Assembly: GCA_963795055.1 (NCBI GenBank)
Contig: CAWCGJ010000014.1
Span: 310,001 to 374,000, forward strand
DNA: 64,000 nucleotides
Origin: JASHPR01 sp963795055
GTDB lineage: Bacteria > Actinomycetota > Actinomycetes > Streptosporangiales > Streptosporangiaceae
Direction of reading: 5' to 3'
In this document: in pieces, positions 18,042-25,952 of the stretch
Position numbering within the stretch: position 1 is the stretch's first letter
Layout of the letters: every line of letters begins with the position of its first letter
Notes under the pieces: model-generated
Seen by the model: the letters and a program-made list of their open reading frames with translations, nothing else
What the model was told of the DNA's origin: nothing
Databases searched by the model: none
Translations under genes and position numbers: made by a program

Positions 18042-18184
18042 TGCCGGCCATCCCCGGGCCGGCACCCCAGCACCGGCCGGGCCGCCAGCCAGCCGCGCGC
18101 CCGCCGGGCCGGCAGACCGCCGCCGCGCACCGGGCTCCCGGCGGGCTGCGGCTAGGGCCGGGCCCGCCGGGGCATGATGAGGGC

Positions 18185-19210
18185 ATGACCTCTGGGGAGT
18201 TCACCAACGCGCACCCGGCGCTGGCCGAGTTCTGGCATCCGGTGGCCCTGTCATCCGACGTGGGCGAGGAGCCGGTCGCGGCCCGCCTGGCCGGCCAGGG
18301 CTGGGCGCTGGCCCGCCTCGGCGGCACCGTCGCGGCGTTCGCCGACACCTGCCCGCACCGGCGGGCGCGGCTGTCGGCCGGATCGGTGCACGACGGCACG
18401 CTGCAGTGCATGTACCACGGATGGCGGTTCGCCCGCGACGGCCGGTGCGTCGACATCCCGGCGCTGGACGAGGATGCGCAGATCCCCGAGCGCGCGACGC
18501 TGGGCCGCCCGGCGCAGGTCGCCGAGCGAGACGGCCTGGTGTGGCTGGCTCCGCAGCCGCCGCGCGCCCCGCGGCCCGAGCTGGTGCCGGACGGGGCGCT
18601 GAAGGGCGAGGAGATCGCGGCCGTCCAGCTTCCCGTCCTGCAGGTGGAGGCCAACGCGGCGATCTTGGTCGATAACTTCCTCGACGAGGCGCACCTGCCG
18701 TTCGTGCACGCGGCCACGATCGGCGGCGCGGGCCCGGAACCCATCCCGCGGGCGGACGTGGCCCGCGATGGCCTGTCGTTCACCGCGGTCCGTGAGCACA
18801 CGTTCACCAACCTCACCGACCCGGCCGTGCGCGACGGTTCCCGGCCCGCCATCCAGCGGCGCCGGATGACCTACCGGTACCAGGCGCCGCTGGCCGCGAC
18901 CCTGCTGCTGGAGTACCTCGACGCCGAAGGCTGGCAGTTCCTGACGTTCGTGGTCACGCCCGAGGACGAGCGGACCTGCCGGGTCTACCAGACGGTGACC
19001 GGCCCCGGACTGGCCGACCCCGAGCAAGCCGAAAGCGCTGCGAAGTACGAGATGTCGATCTTCGAGGAAGACCTGGACCTGCAGCGGCGGGCGCTGTCGG
19101 GCCTGGAGTTCCCGCTCGACCCCGCGGCCGAGCTGCACACCAGGGCCGACCGGGTCTCGGTGGAGTTCCGCCGCGTGCTCGCCGCCGCCGTCGGCGGCTC
19201 ATCGGCTTAG
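18185..19210 (+). CDS. Rieske 2Fe-2S aromatic ring-hydroxylating / O-demethylase-type oxygenase
   Basis: 341 aa from the ATG at 18185 (TGAGGG upstream). The Rieske cluster ligands are C56-x-H58 and C75-x2-H78 (CPHRR, CMYHGW). The mononuclear iron motif is N164-x2-D167-x2-H170-x4-H175 (DNFLDEAHLPFVH). This length and layout match the VanA/PobA-like single-component oxygenases, which take electrons from a separate reductase; none is in the window. Substrate unknown. Possibly a terminal member of the upstream operon, but 143 nt separate it from the kinase and it may have its own promoter. Confidence 0.92.
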   Translation: MTSGEFTNAHPALAEFWHPVALSSDVGEEPVAARLAGQGWALARLGGTVAAFADTCPHRRARLSAGSVHDGTLQCMYHGWRFARDGRCVDIPALDEDAQIPERATLGRPAQVAERDGLVWLAPQPPRAPRPELVPDGALKGEEIAAVQLPVLQVEANAAILVDNFLDEAHLPFVHAATIGGAGPEPIPRADVARDGLSFTAVREHTFTNLTDPAVRDGSRPAIQRRRMTYRYQAPLAATLLLEYLDAEGWQFLTFVVTPEDERTCRVYQTVTGPGLADPEQAESAAKYEMSIFEEDLDLQRRALSGLEFPLDPAAELHTRADRVSVEFRRVLAAAVGGSSA

Positions 19211-19257
19211 GCAGCCACGCGGGCCTGCCGAGGATCCGGTCATGGTGGGGTGACGTG

Positions 19258-20676
19258 ATGAGCAAGGCTTCTCCGGGCGTTCTGGCCCCGGCGCACGAGG
19301 TGCTCACGCCGGACGAGTGGCGCTCCAAGGGCCGGGAGCGGCGCAGGCTGGTGCCCCGGCTGAGCCACGCGCAGTGGGCGCCGCCGCCGGACCGTCCCGA
19401 GCCGGTCGCCACGCTGGAGGAACAGGCCAAGACGCGGGTGCTGGACCTGATACCGATCCGGTACGGGCGCATGGCCGCCTCGCCGTTCGCCTACTTCCGC
19501 GGCGCGGCGGCGCCGATGGCCTGGGACCTGGCCCACACGCCCACCACCGACCTCCGGGTGCAGGCGTGCGGTGACGCTCACCTGCTGAACTTCGGCATGT
19601 TCGCCTCGCCCGACCGGCGGCTGGTCTTCGACGTCAACGATTTCGACGAGACGCTCCCGGCGCCGTTCGACTGGGACGTCAAGCGCCTGGCGGCCAGCTT
19701 CGCCGTCGCCGCGCGACACAACGGCTTCGGCGACCGGGGCGCCCGCACGGCGGCGCGCATGGCCGTCCGCAGCTACCGCACCGAGATGGCCAACTATGCG
19801 GCGATGCCCTTCCTGAAGGTCTGGTACTCCAGGATCGATGTCGACAAGGTGAGCAAGCTGTTCGACGCGATCGAGCCGAAGGACGCGGTGCGCGGGCGCC
19901 GCCGGGACATCGCCAAGGCGCGGCGCCGTACCAGCCTTAAGGCGTTCCTGAAGATGTGCGACCTGGTGGACGGGCAGTACCGGATCCGGCCGGACCACCC
20001 GGCGATCGTCCGGTTTCCCATCGAGCTCTACCCCGGCGTCCTGACGGAGCTGCGCAGCGCCGTGGCGCTCTACCAGGACACGCTGGCCGAGGACCGGCGC
20101 GAGGTGCTGCGCCGCTACTACTTCGGGGACTTCGCGCGCAAGGTCGTCGGCGTCGGGTCGGTCGGCCTGGAGGCCTTCGTGATGCTGCTGCTCGGCGACC
20201 GCGACGACGAGCCCATGTTCCTCCAGATGAAGGAGGCGGAGGAGTCGGTGCTCGCCCCGTTCGCCGGCCCGAGCCAGTACCAGCACCACGGCGAGCGCGT
20301 GGTCCGGGGGCAGCGGCTGACCCAGGCCGCGCCCGACCCGTTCCTGGGCTGGACCAGCAGCGGCGAACCCACCGGCACGCCGGTCAAGGAGTACTACGTG
20401 CGGCAGTTGCGCGACATGAAGGGCAGCATGAGCGTCCCGTTGATGGACCCGCGCCAGTTCGGCTACTACGGCAGGCTCTGCGGCTGGGCACTGGCCCGCG
20501 CACACGCCCGGACCACCCGGGCCACCGTGATCTCCGGCTACCTGGGCAACAGCGAGGACTTCGACCACGCCATCGCCGACTTTGCCATCGCCTACGCCGA
20601 CCAGAACGAAAAGGACTACCAGCGGCTGCTCGAAGCCATCTCGGCCGGGCGGGTGCAGGCGACCGTCGAGCACTGA
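19258..20676 (+). CDS. DUF2252 family protein
   Basis: 472 aa from the ATG at 19258; a GTG codon directly precedes it and could also serve as start. The protein matches the DUF2252 family common in actinobacteria: RMAASPFAYFRGAAAPMAWDL, VQACGDAHLLNFGMF, LVFDVNDFDET, PFDWDVKRLAAS, and a C-terminal RLCGWALARAHART. The GDAHxxNFG and DxNDFDE motifs resemble the catalytic and metal loops of aminoglycoside-phosphotransferase/kinase-like folds, so a kinase-type role has been suggested for the family but not established here. It is followed by a convergent gene group. Confidence 0.93.
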   Translation: MSKASPGVLAPAHEVLTPDEWRSKGRERRRLVPRLSHAQWAPPPDRPEPVATLEEQAKTRVLDLIPIRYGRMAASPFAYFRGAAAPMAWDLAHTPTTDLRVQACGDAHLLNFGMFASPDRRLVFDVNDFDETLPAPFDWDVKRLAASFAVAARHNGFGDRGARTAARMAVRSYRTEMANYAAMPFLKVWYSRIDVDKVSKLFDAIEPKDAVRGRRRDIAKARRRTSLKAFLKMCDLVDGQYRIRPDHPAIVRFPIELYPGVLTELRSAVALYQDTLAEDRREVLRRYYFGDFARKVVGVGSVGLEAFVMLLLGDRDDEPMFLQMKEAEESVLAPFAGPSQYQHHGERVVRGQRLTQAAPDPFLGWTSSGEPTGTPVKEYYVRQLRDMKGSMSVPLMDPRQFGYYGRLCGWALARAHARTTRATVISGYLGNSEDFDHAIADFAIAYADQNEKDYQRLLEAISAGRVQATVEH

Positions 20677-20729
20677 CCGCGGCGCCGGGGCTCCCCCCTC
20701 ACGTTTGACTGCCGCCCTGACCGCGGCGG

Positions 20730-20978
20730 CTAAGGCTCCCCCTCGCGCCGTTCAAATCCCGCGCACTGGGTGACCGGCAGGCGCGGGTAGCGGGGCAGGC
20801 TGGCATCCCAGGCGGCGCGCAGGCACCGGAGGTAGGCGGTGCCTCGCCGCGTCTCGTTGAGCTTCGGGTATCTGCAGGCTCCACAGAGCCCGGGCTCCGC
20901 GCCGAGCTTGCGCCACGCGGCATCCGGCGGCCGGTCAGGCATGGAACGCAGGATATGCGCCTGCGCCCGCTGCCTCAC
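20730..20978 (-). CDS. Small conserved actinobacterial protein with CxxC motif
   Basis: 82 aa from a GTG at 20978 that lies 3 nt after the stop of the upstream methyltransferase gene. An ATG at 20942 would give 70 aa, which is closer to the length I expect for related proteins. The core LCGACRYPKLNETRRGTAYLRC followed by RYPRLPVTQCAGF resembles a small protein widespread in actinobacteria, with four cysteines that could bind zinc. Function unknown. Confidence 0.65.
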   Translation of the reverse strand: MRQRAQAHILRSMPDRPPDAAWRKLGAEPGLCGACRYPKLNETRRGTAYLRCLRAAWDASLPRYPRLPVTQCAGFERREGEP

Positions 20979-20981
20979 AGC

Positions 20982-21533
20982 TCAGATGATGTGCGGGATC
21001 AGCATCTTGGTGGACCGCTTGTACTCGGGATACGAGTCGGGGAAAAGGCGGACCATGGAGCGCTCCTCCACAATGGCGCTGTAGAGAAAGTACGCTCCGA
21101 TCAATATCACAGCTGCCAGCCAGTACAGGCTGACGGCGATCGTCGTGCCGATCATCGCCAGGATGATGCCCGAGTAGATCGGGTGCCGGATGCTGTGGTA
21201 CGGGCCGGCCGTGACCAGTTCCGGGTCGTCCTTCTGGGACATCGGCATCCCCCAGTTCCGGCCGAGGTACACCCTGGCCCAGACGGCCAAGGCCAGCCCC
21301 AGCAGGAAGACGGCCAGGCCAATGCCTTGCAACCACGGATTGGTCGTGGCGGCCACATGCTCTTTGAACACCCCGACCCGCAGCAGCAGAAGAATGATCA
21401 GAATGGTACCGACCCGGATGCCGGCGAACTGGGCCCATCTCGTCCGGCCGGCCTTGGCACCGGTAGCCGCGGCAAACCAGTAGACCCAGAAGGCGGCCCA
21501 GCAGATAAGGATGACAACGTCAATAACATGCAT
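20982..21533 (-). CDS. Isoprenylcysteine carboxyl methyltransferase-like membrane protein
   Basis: 183 aa with four or five hydrophobic helices. The C-terminal half carries LVTAGPYHSIRHPIYSGII, the SAM-binding signature of the ICMT/phospholipid methyltransferase superfamily, and ends with EERSMVRLFPDSYPEYKR, also typical. Bacterial members are integral-membrane methyltransferases whose substrates (often isoprenoid or lipid carboxylates) are mostly unassigned. It follows the PQQ-propeller lipoprotein gene by 52 nt on the same strand and may share its transcript. Confidence 0.87.
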   Translation of the reverse strand: MHVIDVVILICWAAFWVYWFAAATGAKAGRTRWAQFAGIRVGTILIILLLLRVGVFKEHVAATTNPWLQGIGLAVFLLGLALAVWARVYLGRNWGMPMSQKDDPELVTAGPYHSIRHPIYSGIILAMIGTTIAVSLYWLAAVILIGAYFLYSAIVEERSMVRLFPDSYPEYKRSTKMLIPHII

Positions 21534-21585
21534 GAAGGAACTCCCTAATCATTCTATGACAGCAAAGCGAACCACGAGCATGCCG

Positions 21586-23292
21586 CTAGCCCTCCCGACT
21601 CGGGCCGACGGTCACGGGGAGCTTGCCCGTAGCCCCGAGCTTGTAGGCGATAATCAGATTCTGCCGGTTCTTGGGTATCGGCACGCCCGCTCCGGCGATG
21701 ACGTAGTCGCCGTCGATGGTGACGGGGCCGTTGGTCCCGGCGGATAGCGGTGTCTTCAGCAGGATCGCGCCGGTAGTGGCGTTGAATGCGTACAGGTAGC
21801 CGCTGTAGGTCGTGGTGAACACGAGGTTGTTGGTGACCGCGGCCGCGCCGTAGGGCGAGGATGGGAGCTTGTCGTCCCATTCGATCTTCCCGGTGGCCTG
21901 ATTGACCGCGACCATCTCGCCGGTGGCCTTGCCGATGGAAGCCTCAAATGCTTTGGCATTCGTCACGCCATTGACCGTCATCGTCACGGCGAGGTTGTTG
22001 ACGGCGGCGAACACCGTCGACCCGTTGGTCGCGAGCTGGGACTCGACGCCGCCGAACACGCCCGGCTCGAGAGTGAACTGCGCGGGCAGGGCGATGGGCG
22101 AGGTCGGCGTGGCGTTTTCGGTGATCAGCCCGGCGTTGGCGGGGCCGGCGTGCGCGCCGACCGGGAGCGTCCACAGCAGCTTCCCGGTCTGCGCGTTCAG
22201 CTCGATCAGGACGCCGGCCTTGCCGCCGTCGATCACCACCGCCCGCCCGTCAGCGGTGGTGAGCACCGGCGAGTCCTGCAGGTCCCAGTCGAACAGGTCG
22301 TGCGGGGTCAGCTGGTAGTACCACAGCAGCTTGCCCTGCGGGCTCAGCTTGACGACCGAGTCGGTGTACAGGTCGGGGCCGGGCCGGGATGTCCCCCACG
22401 GATAGCCGCTGGGCCATCCCGTCTGGCCGATCGGCCCGGGGTTCGCGATGCCAATGTAGAGGTTGCCTGCGCTGTCGAAGGACGGCGGATCCCACAGGCC
22501 GCCGCCGGAGTTTATGGCCGGGTTGCCCCACAGGTTCTGCACCTCGTCCCATGACCATTGCGGCGCGCCGGTCGCGGCGTTCAGCGCCCACAGGATCCCC
22601 TTGCCGCCGCCGAGATACTGGCCGACGGTCGGGTTGACCGGAACGGTCGACACGTACACGGTCCCGTTGTGGTAGCCGGGCGTCATATCGATGCCCTCGT
22701 GATCATTGGCGGTCAGCGTCCGGGTCCACAGCTGCCGGCCGGTCGCCGCGGACAGGGCCACCGCGGCATGGCTCGTCGCCGCGTACACCACTCCGTTGAC
22801 GACGTTGACACCGTCCGGGCCGCCGTTCACCGAGTTGTAGTTGTGGGTCCACAGAACCTGGCCGGTGGCGAGCTTGATCGCCATCACGTTCGATTCCAGG
22901 TCCTGGAGGTACACCACGCCGTTTACGATGACCGGCGTGGTCGCGTAGCCATCGTCGTATCCGGCGGCGCCGTATTGTCCGGTCGACTCGATCGGCACGC
23001 ACCACGCCACGCCCAGCCTCGAGACATCCGAGCTGTTGATGGAACTGCCGACATCCCGTGTGTTCTGCAGGTTCCCGCCCGGCAGCGTCCAGCCCGCCGC
23101 GACCGCCGGATTGGGCGAACCGCCCGGCGCGCTACTTGCCGTGCCCGCGGCCGTGTGGTGAGAGAGACAGCTCGCCGTGCTCGAACTGCCGCTGCCGCTG
23201 CCGCCGCAGCCGGCCACCGCCAGGCTCACGGCAGCCAGCAGGGTCACGCTGGCCGCCCCGGTCCGGTTAACGAAACGTCCCATCTGGCTCAT
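21586..23292 (-). CDS. PQQ-binding-like beta-propeller lipoprotein
   Basis: 568 aa. Residues 1-28 are a lipoprotein signal ending in the lipobox AVAGC, then a Gly/Ser linker. The remainder is made of propeller blades of the quinoprotein type, with repeated strands such as VNGVVYLQDLESNVMAIKLATGQVLW and VVIDGGKAGVLIELNAQTGKLLWTLPV. It resembles extracellular quinoprotein alcohol/polyvinyl-alcohol dehydrogenase-like proteins. Whether it binds PQQ and acts as a dehydrogenase or is only a structural propeller cannot be decided here; no PQQ biosynthesis genes or cytochrome c domain are in view. It is expected to be anchored to the outside of the cell membrane. Confidence 0.88.
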   Translation of the reverse strand: MSQMGRFVNRTGAASVTLLAAVSLAVAGCGGSGSGSSSTASCLSHHTAAGTASSAPGGSPNPAVAAGWTLPGGNLQNTRDVGSSINSSDVSRLGVAWCVPIESTGQYGAAGYDDGYATTPVIVNGVVYLQDLESNVMAIKLATGQVLWTHNYNSVNGGPDGVNVVNGVVYAATSHAAVALSAATGRQLWTRTLTANDHEGIDMTPGYHNGTVYVSTVPVNPTVGQYLGGGKGILWALNAATGAPQWSWDEVQNLWGNPAINSGGGLWDPPSFDSAGNLYIGIANPGPIGQTGWPSGYPWGTSRPGPDLYTDSVVKLSPQGKLLWYYQLTPHDLFDWDLQDSPVLTTADGRAVVIDGGKAGVLIELNAQTGKLLWTLPVGAHAGPANAGLITENATPTSPIALPAQFTLEPGVFGGVESQLATNGSTVFAAVNNLAVTMTVNGVTNAKAFEASIGKATGEMVAVNQATGKIEWDDKLPSSPYGAAAVTNNLVFTTTYSGYLYAFNATTGAILLKTPLSAGTNGPVTIDGDYVIAGAGVPIPKNRQNLIIAYKLGATGKLPVTVGPSREG

Positions 23293-23548
23293 CTCCCACG
23301 TCGCGAAAGCCGACCGGGCGGTGCGGGGCGCTGGCTGGCGGGGACCTTCGGGCGTCCAGCCCGGACGTCAGGCCGCCCGGCGGCCGCGCTTCCCTCTGCA
23401 CCCATGACTGACTCGCTGCCCGCGGATCATCGGTCCCGGCGAGCCGATTGCTCCCCGCCACGCCGACCGAAGCCTCGTTGCGTTCTTAAATAGATATCAT
23501 TATGATAGACCGGCAATATCAGGCACGTCAAGCGAAGGTGGTAGCCAT

Positions 23549-23779
23549 GACCGCGCAGGCCTGCGCCAGCAGCAGGCCAGCGCCGTCGTGGGCGCCCGGA
23601 TGCGGATCGTCGAGGGAGCGGTCGGCATGGTGCAACTGGCCCTGCAGCGGCTCAAGGAGGAGGACGTCGTCGAGCTGGATGAGGAACGCAAGGCCGCGAT
23701 GGTGTCCAACCTGCTGGTGGTCTTGTGCGGTGAGCAGGCCACCCAGCAGGTCGTCAACACCGGCTCGCTCTACCAGTGA
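23549..23779 (+). pseudogene. C-terminal remnant of an SPFH-associated protein
   Basis: The frame DRAGLRQQQASAVV... through VELDEERKAAMVSNLL and CGEQATQQVVNTGSLYQ resembles, from memory, the C-terminal tail of actinobacterial SPFH (band 7) proteins. No start codon with a ribosome site, and no SPFH domain, lies upstream in frame. A GTG at 23588 could give a 63-aa peptide. In related genomes this tail often precedes an Arc-like gene, as it does here, so the arrangement is ancestral with the front of the gene lost. A genuine small gene cannot be excluded. Confidence 0.5.
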
Positions 23780-23797
23780 CGCCGACACGGTCATGCC

Positions 23798-24004
23798 GTG
23801 AGCGAGCGCAAGAGCATCCTGCTGCGGCTGGACCCGGCCGTCCACGACGCGCTGACCCGGTGGGCCGCCGCCGAACTCCGCAGCACCAACGCGCAGATCG
23901 AGTTCCTGCTCCGCAAGGCGCTGGCCGACGGCAGGCGGCTGCCCGGCCGAGTCGGGCCCACGCGCAGCCCCGGCCGACCGCCACGCGCCAGCCCGCCGGG
24001 ATAA
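23798..24004 (+). CDS. Arc/ribbon-helix-helix-like small DNA-binding protein
   Basis: 68 aa from a GTG. KSILLRLDPAVHDALTRWAAAELRSTNAQIEFLLRKAL has the short beta strand followed by two helices of the ribbon-helix-helix fold, including the N-A-x-I-E-F-L-L helix B. The remaining 20 residues are a basic Pro/Arg tail. Such proteins usually sit downstream of SPFH genes in actinobacteria; here only a remnant of that partner is left. It could bind DNA as a dimer; the target is unknown. Confidence 0.72.
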   Translation: MSERKSILLRLDPAVHDALTRWAAAELRSTNAQIEFLLRKALADGRRLPGRVGPTRSPGRPPRASPPG

Positions 24005-24126
24005 CAGCTGATCTTTCGCCGGCGGCTTGGCATCAGCCCGAGAACGGCGGGTAGAGGCGGGGACGGCCCGCAGGCGGCGGTTGCGCCCTGGCGGCCAGGC
24101 AGAGCCACGAGCGAAAGAAGGCGGCC

Positions 24127-24333
24127 GTGCAGGGATCAGTGCGTAGGTACGCGGTAAGAGTCAGCGCGGCCGTCTTGGCGGTCTCCGGATTGGCGGCGCT
24201 GGGACCGTCGGCTCTGGCCGCGAGCTCGCATGCGGATGGCCGGGCGGCGGTTGCACCAGGCGGCACCGCCCCCGGAGGTCACGGTGAGCTGAGCATCCGC
24301 AATCCCAGTTCCCCGCTATCAGAGGCCCGCTGA
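24127..24333 (+). CDS. Small secreted peptide, unknown function
   Basis: 68 aa from a GTG with GAAGG upstream. Residues 1-33 look like a Sec signal peptide: basic start (RRYAVRV), hydrophobic core (AAVLAVSGLAALG) and an ALA-A cleavage site. The mature part is about 35 residues, Gly/Pro-rich, with no known motif. It is supported mainly by the signal peptide and codon use. Confidence 0.45.
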   Translation: MQGSVRRYAVRVSAAVLAVSGLAALGPSALAASSHADGRAAVAPGGTAPGGHGELSIRNPSSPLSEAR

Positions 24334-24452
24334 AGGGCGGGGTCAGCGATTGCTGTCGGGCGCTTCCTCCCTGGCCCGTGGGGTGAAGGATTCTGGACAC
24401 GAGAACGCTTCGCCCGATGCCTGGTTCTGGCCGACCCATGGGAGGGTCGTGA

Positions 24453-24554
24453 ATGCACCTGACGCCTAAGGAACTGGACCGTCTGACCATCTTTAGTGCC
24501 GCCGAGCTGGCGAGACGCCGCCGTCCGCGTCGGCGGTGCCGTCGTGCACCTTGA
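24453..24554 (+). pseudogene. Urease gamma subunit (ureA) N-terminal remnant
   Basis: An ATG with GGAGGG seven bases upstream opens a frame whose first 24 residues, MHLTPKELDRLTIFSAAELA then RRRR, match the N-terminal helix of urease gamma. The frame then runs into Arg-rich nonsense and stops after 33 codons. The rest of the approximately 100-residue subunit and the beta and alpha genes are absent. It is a decayed relic that kept its start region. Confidence 0.6.
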
Positions 24555-24692
24555 CCCCGTCACCTGGGTGTCGCTCGGACAGCTGTACCACCCGGCATAG
24601 GCCGACCGGATGGCCCGGCGGTGACCATCGGGTTGTTCGACTGGGTCGACGCGGATGGCGTGCGCGAGGCCGACCAGCTGTACCGCGAGCGG

Positions 24693-25952
24693 CTAGTAGC
24701 TGAGGTCTTGGAGCAAGAGATCGAGCGTGAGTTCTTCCTCGATGCGGACGTTGCGGTCTCTCATGGCGGAGGCGAGTTCCGAGTCCCATGGCGTCGCGGC
24801 CGGCTCGCCGACGAGCGGCGTCAGCGGATGTGCCGCCGACACTGCGGCCTGGTAGGCCTGGTGGTTGTACCGCCACGGCCGCCAGTTCACCCGCTGCAGC
24901 ACAGCACCGGCAATCCGGACGCCACCCCAGTCGAAATCACCGTGGTAGTCGAACTGTGCGCCACCGGCCGCGAGCAGCTCAAGCAGCCGCCACACGGCAG
25001 CGGAAGGCTGGCCGCCGACACAGACCAGCGGCTGACATCGGGCACCCAGCTCGTCAGCAGCAGCCGCGACTATCGCCGGGTTCTCGCACATCCGTACCCG
25101 AACGGCACGCAACGGCTCCTCATGGCAGCGGAGTTGGCGGAGCGTGAGCACGGTCGGCTGTCCCGCCTCGCGGCATGATGCCAGGACCCTGCCCAGACCT
25201 GTACGCGTGTCGCCGGGCAGGCCGAGGCAGAGCACCAGCGACGACAGCTCGTCGAGGTGGACTCCGGCGGCGGCCCACGCAGCCCGGCGGGAATCGGCGG
25301 ATCCGTCCGCCGCGAACGGCAGCCCGGCCAACGCGCGGACCGCCGACAGCACGAGCGTGCCGACCGGGCGTCCGTCGTCCAAGGCGTGCGCATCACCGCA
25401 GCATTCGGCGGCGAGTCGGCCGATGGGGATGCCACGCGAGGGTAGCCGCAGCAGCACGGTCGCCACCTGGGCAAGGAGCAGCCGGGCCTGGTCCGGTTCG
25501 GGAGCGAGACGACGCACGACGCCGGTGGTGTCGAGCCACTCCCGCCACGGCGACAGCTCGTCACGGCGATTGACGGCAGTGTCCAATGACGCGAACGCAG
25601 CACTCCAGGCAGCTGCCAGGTCTGCCCGCTCGCGGTTGCGATCCCGGAGCGGACCGGTCAGGCGCGTTACGGCTTCGACCAGCCCACCCAGCGCGGTGCC
25701 GCTGTCGCGCAGGATCCGGTCGACCTCGGTCAGCGATACCGACAGCGACGCGCCGGAACGGCCGGGCCGTCCGGTCATCCGCTCCACCGCGCGCCTCTGC
25801 TCCAGCGTGGCGCCGGACAGGGTGACCGTCCCGGTCAGCGGGCGTCCAGCCTCGAGCCTGTCCCGTGCCCGCCCCACCAGCCACGCGGCGGGCTCGCCGC
25901 CGAGCAGGCGTCGCAGCCTGTCGTCAGTGTCGCTCACGCCCACGTCGGTCAC
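24693..25952 (-). CDS. jetD: Wadjet type II subunit JetD (TIGR02679 / DUF2399)
   Basis: 419 aa from a GTG that overlaps the jetC stop by 4 nt (GTGA). Matches the TIGR02679 family: the N-terminal LRRLLGGEPAAWLVGRARDRLEAG, a central all-helical region, and the C-terminal Toprim-like DUF2399 domain with LVCVGGQPSAAVWRLLELL and FDYHGDFDWGGVRIA, where the acidic residues would bind metal. In characterised Wadjet systems JetD is the nuclease that cleaves circular plasmid DNA after loop extrusion by JetABC. The three TIGR0267x partners are immediately upstream. It appears intact. Confidence 0.9.
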   Translation of the reverse strand: MTDVGVSDTDDRLRRLLGGEPAAWLVGRARDRLEAGRPLTGTVTLSGATLEQRRAVERMTGRPGRSGASLSVSLTEVDRILRDSGTALGGLVEAVTRLTGPLRDRNRERADLAAAWSAAFASLDTAVNRRDELSPWREWLDTTGVVRRLAPEPDQARLLLAQVATVLLRLPSRGIPIGRLAAECCGDAHALDDGRPVGTLVLSAVRALAGLPFAADGSADSRRAAWAAAGVHLDELSSLVLCLGLPGDTRTGLGRVLASCREAGQPTVLTLRQLRCHEEPLRAVRVRMCENPAIVAAAADELGARCQPLVCVGGQPSAAVWRLLELLAAGGAQFDYHGDFDWGGVRIAGAVLQRVNWRPWRYNHQAYQAAVSAAHPLTPLVGEPAATPWDSELASAMRDRNVRIEEELTLDLLLQDLSY

